Part shown: positions 1 to 6,535 of the stretch, piece after piece
How the letters are laid out: the number at the start of each line of letters is the position of its first letter
Numbering within the stretch: the first letter of the stretch is position 1
Source of the DNA: Arenicellales bacterium
GTDB taxonomy: Bacteria > Pseudomonadota > Gammaproteobacteria > Arenicellales > UBA868
Direction: 5' to 3'
Length of the DNA stretch: 20,415 nucleotides
Assembly: GCA_028825345.1 (NCBI GenBank)
Contig: JAPKAJ010000008.1
Coordinates: 1 to 20,415 of the forward strand
The notes under the pieces: model-generated
Seen by the model: only the letters and a program-made list of their open reading frames with translations
Told to the model about the DNA's origin: nothing
Database searches by the model: none
Made by a program: the position numbers and the translations under genes

Positions 1-88
1 ACGTCATGTCCTGCGCCTGGACGCTACCCATCATCAGGGCCAGCCCTGTGAATACCGCGCCAAGCAATCCTCTCTTGGTTACCATCAT
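1..88 (-). CDS. N-terminus of a secreted protein (partial, runs off left edge)
   Basis: Only the first 29 codons are present. Starting at the ATG at 88-86, the translation has a short basic n-region (MMVTKRG), a hydrophobic core (LLGAVFTGLALMMG) and a likely signal peptidase I site after SVQA, followed by QDMT. AAGGAG lies 5 nt upstream of the first ATG, which supports this start; a second ATG follows directly. The product is therefore exported to the periplasm or beyond. The mature part lies outside the window, so its function cannot be told. A good sigma70-type promoter is found about 70 bases upstream. It is divergent from dinB. Confidence 0.75.
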   Translation of the reverse strand, partial: MMVTKRGLLGAVFTGLALMMGSVQAQDMT

Positions 89-161
89 TTTGTCTCCTTT
101 ATAGGTGTAAGTACTGAAAAACATCCGGCCTGGGCATAAATACCCTAGTCGGGTGAAGATC

Positions 162-190
162 ACTATCGACCTGAAAAGGTATATTGTCAA
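162..190 (-). promoter_or_regulatory. sigma70-type promoter for the left-edge secreted protein
   Basis: On the minus strand a perfect -35 TTGACA (190-185) is followed after 17 nt by GATAGT (167-162), which matches the -10 consensus at four of six positions. A start near 155 would give a leader of about 67 nt before the ATG at 88. Assigned from sequence match alone. Confidence 0.5.
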
Positions 191-317
191 TTAATTATTT
201 TTGGTTAACTTTGAGTTTTTAGAGTTGTCAGGATTTATCGGATGGATAATGGCATGAATCTCAATAGTATCGTGCACTAAAGTAGAGCGCAGTTAAAACA
301 CTGCTGCCAACCAATAC

Positions 318-1559
318 ATGAAAAAGCAACCGCGCGTGATCATGCATGCGGACATGGACGCGTTTTACGCCTCTGTGGAGCAGCGTGATCACGTTGAACT
401 TCGTGGTCAGCCACTGGCCGTGGGCGGTGCCGGCCCACGCGGTGTCGTGGCTGCGGCCAGCTACGAGGCCCGCCGATTCGGGGTACGCTCTGCGATGCCT
501 TCCGTTGAGGCCCGGCGACGTTGCCCCAAACTGATTTTTGTACGAGGCAACATGGGCCTGTACAAAAAAGAATCAGCTCGGTTGTTCGACATTTTTCGTG
601 AATTCTCGCCAGCAGTAGAACGGATCTCCCTGGATGAGGCTTTTCTCGATCTGACCGGCAGCGCGCGTCTTATGGGCCCGGCGAAACAAGTGGGAGAGCG
701 CTTGCGCAAACGGGTACACGACCAACTGACGCTACCGATTTCGGTCGGCATCGCTCCGGTCAAGATGGTAGCCAAAATCGCAAGCGCTGCGGCCAAGCCT
801 GATGGCTTACTCGAAGTGATAGCCAGCGAAATGAAGCAGTTTCTCGAGCCCCTGCCGGTCGGGCGCATCTGGGGTGTGGGGCCGGTGGCTCAAGAACGCC
901 TTGGGGCGTTGGGGTTTCATACGATTGGTGATGTGGCACACGCAAAAGATGATGACCTGCATCACGCCCTGGGGGACTGGGGTATTGAAATTGCACAACT
1001 TGCCCGTGGCGAGGATATCCGCGATATCGAACCTTACCGTGAGGCGGTCTCCTACAGCGAGGAACATACCTTTGTAAAAGATGTAACAGCAAAGCACGAA
1101 CTAGAGCCTTTAGTACGCGAACATGCAGAGTCCGTTGCCCGACGATTGCGACACGATGGTGTCCGTGCACACACCGTGGTGCTGAAATGGAAATCAGCCC
1201 AGCGTAACGCACCCGGCGCCAGAGGCTATCCGGTGTTTACCCGGCGCACGACCCTGGCACAGCCTACGGATGATGGTCGCACTATTGCCGAGAATGCCAT
1301 CGGACTGCTGCACCGTTGCGGGCCGGACGGGGCGATTCGCCTGCTTGGTGTGGGATGCACCGGCCTCACCGGTGAATCCGCAGACCAGTTATCGCTGTTT
1401 GACGCGGGCACGAATGCACGCCGCTCAACTCTGAACCAAACGGTAGATCAGATCACTCAGCGCTTTGGCAAAAAAGCGATTGGTGCACTTACGCGCAAAG
1501 ATCGCGAACAGGTAGGACTGTCGATGCAGGTTAAGCGCGGCGACGAGACGGACGGCTAA
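318..1559 (+). CDS. dinB: DNA polymerase IV (Y-family translesion polymerase)
   Basis: 413 aa, slightly longer than E. coli Pol IV (351 aa). It copies past damaged bases at low fidelity in the cytoplasm. Visible signatures are the metal-binding HADMDAFYASVE block (about residues 10-21), the second catalytic block SLDEAFLDLT (about 102-111), and SVGIAPVKMVAKIAS followed by KPDGL for the palm/thumb junction. A QLSLFD beta-clamp binding motif begins at residue 357, followed by about 50 further residues. The ATG at 318 is the first start before the HADMD block and has no good Shine-Dalgarno. The 230-base upstream gap has no CTGT or ACAG half-site, so a standard LexA box is absent. The 3' end overlaps the convergent deacylase gene by 29 bases. 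Confidence 0.96.
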   Translation: MKKQPRVIMHADMDAFYASVEQRDHVELRGQPLAVGGAGPRGVVAAASYEARRFGVRSAMPSVEARRRCPKLIFVRGNMGLYKKESARLFDIFREFSPAVERISLDEAFLDLTGSARLMGPAKQVGERLRKRVHDQLTLPISVGIAPVKMVAKIASAAAKPDGLLEVIASEMKQFLEPLPVGRIWGVGPVAQERLGALGFHTIGDVAHAKDDDLHHALGDWGIEIAQLARGEDIRDIEPYREAVSYSEEHTFVKDVTAKHELEPLVREHAESVARRLRHDGVRAHTVVLKWKSAQRNAPGARGYPVFTRRTTLAQPTDDGRTIAENAIGLLHRCGPDGAIRLLGVGCTGLTGESADQLSLFDAGTNARRSTLNQTVDQITQRFGKKAIGALTRKDREQVGLSMQVKRGDETDG

Positions 1560-2859
1560 GGGGCTCAAGGCCACACCAGTTGCCCACAAAAAGGGCAATG
1601 GTCCCCGTGACACGTTTCAGCGATGCCAAACTGACACGCTCATCAAAAGCATGGATATCCTTTGAGACCGGCCCGTATACCAGGCATGGGCAATCATCGT
1701 AGAGGACAAATACCCTGCCATCGAGATAACCGGGTGTTACAAAAGACTCCAGACTCGAGCCAAAACTGACGGCATGGGCCTGGCCCAGCACCTGCTCTGC
1801 CGCACTGCCTTCTTCCAGCACATAGCCACGAGCGAAGAACCCGTTGTACTCAACCTGCGGCGGGTTATCGCGCAAGAAGGGATGATCCCGAGCGTGCGCG
1901 CTGATGCAATCTTCAATCTCCTTTGCCGCATCGCGTGGGTCGACGCCGGGATAGATCGCCGCGCGCACATCCAGGGTGCACCAGGACGGCACCGACGATG
2001 CCCAGTCACCCCCATTGATCCGGCCGATGTTGAAATTGATCGGGTGATCGAGCGAATCAAAGTAGCGATGCTCAAAGCGTTCTTCATTCCAGCGGGCTTC
2101 GAGCGCCTTGAGCGCCGGAATTAGTGTCATCGCAGACTCGATCGCATTGGCCCCCTGCCCCGCCTCACGCACATGCACCGGCCGGCCGCGCAGATGAATG
2201 CGAAACCAGATCACCCCGGTATTGGCTCGTACCAGCATATTCTCCTCGGGCTCGGGAATCAGTGCTGCATCGGCACGGTAGCCGCGAACCAGGGCCGAGA
2301 GGGCGCCGTTGCCGGTGCACTCTTCTTCAGTCACCGACTGCATATGCAACCGAGCGGCTGGCTGCCAGCCTAATGTCTCAAGCGCATCCAGCGCTGCCAG
2401 GTTGGCACACAAGCCCCCTTTCATGTCAGCACCACCGCGCCCGTAGAGCCAATCATCCTCAATCCAAGGCTCAAAAGGGGGCCGGGCCCACATATCGAGC
2501 GGCCCGGTGGGTACAACGTCCACGTGACCATTAAGGATCAGTGAGCGGCCCTGTTCTTGATCCGGCGAATGGGTGCCCACCACATTAATCGCGTTATCGT
2601 AATTGACCTTGACCGGGGAAAATCCTGGGTGATCCTGTATGTCGTCGATATCGATCGACCACCGGTCCATTGTGTAGCCACGCGATGCCAGCGCCTCGTA
2701 GTAATGATCCTGCGCCGCACGCTCGTTGCCGCGGGTGGAATCCAAAGCCATCATCTGCTTTGTGAAATCGATCTGGCGATCAAAGCCCTTAGCAACCGCA
2801 TCGAGAATCTCGCGTGCGAGCTCCGGCGCTACCGACTTGGGTACAGCCGACGAATTCAT
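1531..2859 (-). CDS. M20-family (ArgE/DapE/ACY1-like) metallodeacylase
   Basis: 442 aa from the ATG at 2859. The M20 zinc-peptidase/deacylase signatures are complete: NGHVDVVPTG (H112, D114), GRGGADMKGG (bridging D145), TEEE (catalytic E178/E179), IPEP (E203) and a C-terminal IHAFDE with the last metal His. Such enzymes hydrolyse N-acyl amino acids or small peptides in the cytoplasm; the substrate cannot be told from sequence. The frame stays open 32 codons further upstream, but that stretch lies inside the preceding gene. The ATG chosen is 4 nt after that gene's TGA, implying translational coupling. The operon partner is an amidinotransferase-fold enzyme, so an N-acylated guanidino or amino-acid substrate is a reasonable inference. 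It overlaps dinB by 29 bases at the 3' ends. Confidence 0.88.
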   Translation of the reverse strand: MNSSAVPKSVAPELAREILDAVAKGFDRQIDFTKQMMALDSTRGNERAAQDHYYEALASRGYTMDRWSIDIDDIQDHPGFSPVKVNYDNAINVVGTHSPDQEQGRSLILNGHVDVVPTGPLDMWARPPFEPWIEDDWLYGRGGADMKGGLCANLAALDALETLGWQPAARLHMQSVTEEECTGNGALSALVRGYRADAALIPEPEENMLVRANTGVIWFRIHLRGRPVHVREAGQGANAIESAMTLIPALKALEARWNEERFEHRYFDSLDHPINFNIGRINGGDWASSVPSWCTLDVRAAIYPGVDPRDAAKEIEDCISAHARDHPFLRDNPPQVEYNGFFARGYVLEEGSAAEQVLGQAHAVSFGSSLESFVTPGYLDGRVFVLYDDCPCLVYGPVSKDIHAFDERVSLASLKRVTGTIALFVGNWCGLEPLSRPSRRRA

Positions 2860-2863
2860 GCGC

Positions 2864-3853
2864 TCAGAGATCCCGCCAGATGGCATGCGTGGAGCAGGAA
2901 ACACAGCCACCCCAATGGCTGACATGATCGTAATCGATCTCGATGGGCTCAACACCGCGGCGGGCGAGTTCGTCGCAGACCCGGCCCACCCCCTTGGGGA
3001 TCACATAGCGTTTGTCGTCCAGGCTTACACCCACAGTGGCAAACAAGAGTGCTTCGGCTTCAGTTAACTCGATCACATCCCAGTCTGAAAGCGGTGCCGG
3101 CAACGGCTCCTTGAGCTCGTCCCGGTACAGCAGCAATACACCCTCAGAAACCAGAACCATGATGCCGAGCAGGTGCAAAATGCTGCCGTGCATCGGCATC
3201 CGATGAACCTGGTAGCCGAAAGGCTCAATGTAATCCGCCAGCCAATCTGTGCCGGCACGATTGCTGGCGATATCTGACTCACCCACAAAAAGATGATTCT
3301 GGTAGCAGATGATGTCGCCACCTTCCAGATACGGTCCAGGCCCATCGCTGGAAGGTGAAAATGGCTGTGCGGCAGGCATCACCACGTGATGCGTCTCGGA
3401 ATCGGCTGCGAGCAAGGGTGCCACGATCTCGCGCAGTGGAAACACTTCCTTGCGCCGATAGGCTCGGCGAATATTCACCTCAAGGTAATGCTTGCCCACG
3501 GTGTACACAGGATCTGCCGGGTACAACAACGACGCCCCGGGCTGTAAATCAGCAAGGTAAGCGCGCTCCTCTTCGCTATAAGGCCTTGGCCGGTAGACCT
3601 TGATGCCGTTATCCTGATAGAGGGCCGCTAGATTATCCAACTGTTGGGCCGTTTTTTCCCAGCGTTCAGGCATCGCACTGCGGATATCCAGCGGCTGGTC
3701 GCCGCAGGCTTTTAGTGCGGCTTGAACCTCGTCGTTGTAATGGTGCAGCGTCGGATTAAAAGGTGGCAGCGCAAGGCCCTCCACACTGCCCACGATCGCA
3801 CTGCGTAGGTTTCCAAAATCGGTATACGCTCCGAATCCCTCACTCTCACCCAT
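2864..3853 (-). CDS. Guanidino-group-modifying enzyme (amidinotransferase/DDAH fold)
   Basis: 329 aa. The C-terminal half carries the guanidine-modifying-enzyme triad in order: an acidic residue in YLEGGD (D180), a His in MPMHGS (H222) and a near-C-terminal Cys in GGCVSCST (C320, nine residues from the end, with C317 close by). Known members include glycine and inosamine-phosphate amidinotransferases, arginine deiminase and dimethylarginine dimethylaminohydrolase; all use a covalent Cys-amidino intermediate. The classical amidinotransferases I recall have His-x-Asp at the second site, whereas here it is His-Gly-Ser, so the reaction is left open. The frame allows earlier ATGs at 3901 and 3859, but GGGGGA (3866-3861) sits 7 nt before the ATG at 3853, giving MGESEGFGAYTDFG. 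It leads a two-gene operon with the deacylase. Confidence 0.85.
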   Translation of the reverse strand: MGESEGFGAYTDFGNLRSAIVGSVEGLALPPFNPTLHHYNDEVQAALKACGDQPLDIRSAMPERWEKTAQQLDNLAALYQDNGIKVYRPRPYSEEERAYLADLQPGASLLYPADPVYTVGKHYLEVNIRRAYRRKEVFPLREIVAPLLAADSETHHVVMPAAQPFSPSSDGPGPYLEGGDIICYQNHLFVGESDIASNRAGTDWLADYIEPFGYQVHRMPMHGSILHLLGIMVLVSEGVLLLYRDELKEPLPAPLSDWDVIELTEAEALLFATVGVSLDDKRYVIPKGVGRVCDELARRGVEPIEIDYDHVSHWGGCVSCSTHAIWRDL

Positions 3854-3860
3854 CGTCATT

Positions 3861-3866
3861 TCCCCC
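3861..3866 (-). promoter_or_regulatory. Ribosome binding site deciding the amidinotransferase-fold start
   Basis: GGGGGA on the minus strand is 7 nt from the ATG at 3853 but only 1 nt from the ATG at 3859, so it favours the downstream start. The gap 3902-3979 before the next gene must hold the operon promoter, but I could not pick a convincing one. Confidence 0.5.
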
Positions 3867-3979
3867 AAGAAAGGCTGGCGAAACCTGCCAGCCAGATTCA
3901 TCAGTTCTACAAGCCCTGGACTGCTGAGCTACCAATTACGAATTATCGCTCCCGATCAGCGCCAGGACCCTAACAGTAC

Positions 3980-4513
3980 TCAGGCAGCGACAGATTGGGA
4001 AGGGCTGATCTCGCCACTGCGGTATTCGGTAATCTGCCATCCGGTTGCGTTGGCATCGAGCAACATACATGAAGCACCCCCTTTGGTACGCTCCTGACCT
4101 GCGGCTCCCGGGTTAAGCACCCAGGGCGTCTCAGTGCAGTCACAACGACGGATATGGGTATGGCCATAAACAATGGCCCGGGCCGCAGGATATTTAGCGC
4201 GCAGGCGCTGGTGGTAATGACGGGTATCCCAGATACGGTGACCGTGCTCTACCGCCAACACGCCGCCAGGCAAATCGACCTGTGTCGATTCGGCCAGATC
4301 CACGAGCCCCGTCGAATTATCGTCAGGCCATTTTTGCGATGGATCATTATTGCCCTTAACCGCGATCAGCTCACCGTTATCAGGTCTGATCGATTCCAGA
4401 ACAGATAGCCCGCCAATATCTCCTGCGTGCACGACATAATCGGCGACGCGGGCCATTTCCTTAATAAAAGGCGCCACGAAGCCGTGAGTATCGGATAACA
4501 AGACAACTCTCAT
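3980..4513 (-). CDS. YfcE/MJ0936-type metallophosphodiesterase
   Basis: 177 aa, the usual size of this small calcineurin-like family of dimetal phosphodiesterases. Motifs appear in canonical order: SDTH (D8, H10), GD (D32), GNND (N55), EHGH (H90) and GHTH (H118, H120), so every metal ligand is present. Known members hydrolyse phosphodiesters; the physiological substrate is uncertain. The open frame extends to a TTG at 4528, but the ATG at 4513 begins exactly at the MRVVLLSDTHG strand and has GGGA 9 nt upstream, so I use it. It lies between lgt and the amidinotransferase operon on the same strand. A terminator after lgt suggests it has its own promoter in 4514-4631. Confidence 0.9.
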   Translation of the reverse strand: MRVVLLSDTHGFVAPFIKEMARVADYVVHAGDIGGLSVLESIRPDNGELIAVKGNNDPSQKWPDDNSTGLVDLAESTQVDLPGGVLAVEHGHRIWDTRHYHQRLRAKYPAARAIVYGHTHIRRCDCTETPWVLNPGAAGQERTKGGASCMLLDANATGWQITEYRSGEISPSQSVAA

Positions 4514-4631
4514 GTAACAGATTCCCAATGAAAAATCGGTCGCCAGTCTAGAAGATCAAACAAGCAAAGACTAATCAACTTTTGCAACCACCAAATCAGC
4601 CGGTCTTATGGGCCTGCCGTCGGGGCTCACT

Positions 4632-4658
4632 AAAAGGTCAGCTTCTGAAAAGCTCACC
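4632..4658 (-). terminator. Probable Rho-independent terminator of lgt
   Basis: Minus strand: GGTGAGCTT, loop TTCAG, AAGCTGACC, then TTTT. The stem is nine pairs with one G-G mismatch, and it starts 7 nt after the lgt stop. The mismatch and short T run keep this a moderate call. The rest of the gap (4514-4631) shows nothing else I can name. Confidence 0.5.
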
Positions 4659-4665
4659 CATTAAA

Positions 4666-5460
4666 TCAACGTGGGGGTTTGTCGGGCTTTGCCTGGACTC
4701 TTAGCAACAACCAAAATCCCGCCAGGGCCACCGGCAAACTGAGTAACTGACCCATCGTTACCCACTCCAAAGCCACGGTACCTAGGTGTGCATCCGGCTC
4801 ACGGAAAAACTCCACGGCGAAACGCATCACAGCATAAGCCACAAGAAAAAGCCCGCTGACGCGACCCAGGCTGCGCGGCCGGGCTGAATACACCCAGATC
4901 AGCAGAAACAGCACCACGCCCTCAAGACCAGCCTCATACAGCTGTGAGGGGTGCCTTGGCAGTGGCCCTGCCGCCGGGAAAACCATTGCCCAGGGTGAAT
5001 CGCTGACCCGTCCCCACAATTCCTGGTTGATAAAGTTACCGATTCGCCCCGCGCATAGGCCAGGCGCGCACAATGGTGCCAAAAAATCAGCCACCGACAG
5101 GAAGTTCTTAGAAAAGCGACGTGCAAAAAGAAGTACAGCGATACTGACACCAATCAAGCCGCCATGAAACGACATCCCACCGGACCAGACGGACAACAAC
5201 TCCACCGGGTGTAAAAAATAGTAGCCAGGGTTATAAAACACCACGTACCCGAGACGGCCACCGACCACAGCACCAATGGCCACATAAAATACCAGATCCC
5301 AGACTTGTGAAGAAGTCCAGTCGACATCAGCCTTGCGGGTACGGTAAAGACCCAGCATGCCGCCGCTGATAAAAGCGATCAGATACATAACACCGTACCA
5401 GTGCACAACGAGCGGCCCTACGCTGATCGCAACCGGATTAATGTCGGGATAAATTAACAT
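4666..5460 (-). CDS. lgt: Prolipoprotein diacylglyceryl transferase
   Basis: 264 aa, seven-helix inner-membrane enzyme. It transfers diacylglycerol from phosphatidylglycerol to the lipobox Cys of prolipoproteins, the first step of lipoprotein maturation. The Lgt signature GRIGNFINQELWGR is present (R139, N142, E147), with SPWAMVFP after it. Y26 in the first helix, H99 in the MSFHGG block, and the C-terminal RFAVEFFREPD block agree with residues known to matter in E. coli Lgt. The frame begins at a TTG (5475), but the ATG at 5460 gives the expected MLIYPDINPVA start. Only a short AGG lies just before it. It is divergent from an exported DUF4412-like protein. Confidence 0.97.
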   Translation of the reverse strand: MLIYPDINPVAISVGPLVVHWYGVMYLIAFISGGMLGLYRTRKADVDWTSSQVWDLVFYVAIGAVVGGRLGYVVFYNPGYYFLHPVELLSVWSGGMSFHGGLIGVSIAVLLFARRFSKNFLSVADFLAPLCAPGLCAGRIGNFINQELWGRVSDSPWAMVFPAAGPLPRHPSQLYEAGLEGVVLFLLIWVYSARPRSLGRVSGLFLVAYAVMRFAVEFFREPDAHLGTVALEWVTMGQLLSLPVALAGFWLLLRVQAKPDKPPR

Positions 5461-5658
5461 TGCCTGTCGAGCCAATAAATAAAAAGAGTGGTCAGATCAA
5501 AAACCGGTATCCGAGTATAGCCGTTCACTTCCTGTGTTATCGTGACGCTGCTAGCGGAAAAATATGTATGATTAGACCGCCCTTCCACGTCTTATCAATT
5601 ACGGCAACCCGGGCTCTTGCGACCAGATCAACACACAAACCAAGCACGAGGACGACTG

Positions 5659-6519
5659 ATGTACAAGATGTACAAAGTGCCGGCTAACATCAGCGCTTGT
5701 TGGGTTCTCGCTCAGGGTGCGCTGCAAACCAGGCGCTGCATTGGCCAGATGGCTGCAGCCGCCCTGCTTGCCTTCACGACCCAATCATCAGAGGCGGCTA
5801 CCCGATTTCTGATCGATACCATCGATAACGGTATAGCCGGCAAAGCGCAGATACTGATCAGCGATGGCCGTATCCGACTGACCCATTCCGCCACACCGCG
5901 CCAGGAAATACTATTCTCGGCCAGCGACCGCCAGGTACTCTTGATCCGACACGCCCGAAAGGAGCTCACCCGAGTTGATCCCGATGCAATACAACGCTCA
6001 GTCGATCAGGTCTCGGGCATTGCCGCGCAACTGCAAGCGCATCGTGACAACCTGACTGAGGAAAAACGTGCGCAACTTGACGCAATGCTAAAAAGCCTGG
6101 GTATCGCCAACCCAGCCGGGGCCTTCGCAACAGGGCTGACCATAACGGCTACGGGGCAAGCCGGCCAGGCGGCCGAGCGGGCATGTCAGTGGTGGGCCAT
6201 CAGCCAGGGTGAAAAACGTACCGGGCGCACCTGTCTTGCCGGAAATGAAACCCTGGCAATCGATAATGGGGATTTCGCCACTTTGCTGACCCTGGCGACT
6301 TATGTCCATGAGCTGCAGCGCACAGCAGGCACGCTGCTGTCGACGCTGGGTTTTTCACTTCCCCCGATTGGTCTTGGCGACGGACGATCAATACCGATCC
6401 GCCTTGAGGACGCGGCACAAGGTCTTGTCGCTACCCTTAGCGCTGTGGATCACCTGGACGTGTCATTGCGCCTGCTGGCGCCGAGCGGCTACCGGGTTAT
6501 CGAGATGCCTCAAAACTAA
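5659..6519 (+). CDS. Exported protein of unknown function, DUF4412-like
   Basis: 286 aa. The start at 5659 is supported by GAGG 7 nt upstream; the open frame reaches a TTG at 5617 with no such site. The N-terminus has a basic stretch (QTRRCIGQ), a hydrophobic run (MAAAALLAF) and a likely cleavage site at SSEA/A, so the protein is probably periplasmic. The mature start (TRFLIDTIDNGIAGKAQILI, then ILFSASDRQVLLIRHARKELTRVD) resembles the beta-strand pattern I associate with DUF4412 proteins. Two Cys residues in ERACQWW and RTCLAG flank a Gly-rich turn and could form a disulfide. No catalytic motif is visible. The first six codons (MYKMYK) are a 9-base direct duplication carrying a second ATG at 5668. 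It is convergent with the acetoacetyl-CoA synthetase gene, 16 bases apart. Confidence 0.82.
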   Translation: MYKMYKVPANISACWVLAQGALQTRRCIGQMAAAALLAFTTQSSEAATRFLIDTIDNGIAGKAQILISDGRIRLTHSATPRQEILFSASDRQVLLIRHARKELTRVDPDAIQRSVDQVSGIAAQLQAHRDNLTEEKRAQLDAMLKSLGIANPAGAFATGLTITATGQAGQAAERACQWWAISQGEKRTGRTCLAGNETLAIDNGDFATLLTLATYVHELQRTAGTLLSTLGFSLPPIGLGDGRSIPIRLEDAAQGLVATLSAVDHLDVSLRLLAPSGYRVIEMPQN

Positions 6520-6535
6520 AGCTTTATAAACTCCC

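Noticed and set aside
142..154. ACCC-TAGTC-GGGT inverted repeat in the leader of the left-edge gene
   Set aside because: Only four paired bases; expected by chance in a gap of this size and not placed like a terminator or operator.
461..1212. Long minus-strand open frames opposite dinB (135 and 150 codons)
   Set aside because: They lie wholly inside a well-supported polymerase gene, have Arg/Pro/His-rich composition and show no family motif; typical antisense shadows of GC-rich coding sequence.
2124..2534. 136-codon plus-strand frame opposite the deacylase
   Set aside because: Low-complexity Arg/Pro/His/Ala composition, no ribosome site, and the opposite strand has all M20 catalytic motifs.
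5617..5658. TTG start 14 codons upstream for the DUF4412-like protein
   Set aside because: No ribosome site in front of it, whereas GAGG sits 7 nt before the ATG at 5659.
6150..6250. The DUF4412-like protein's QTRRCIGQ stretch as a Tat signal
   Set aside because: The S/T-R-R-x-F-L-K consensus is not met beyond the Arg pair; an ordinary Sec signal explains the N-terminus.
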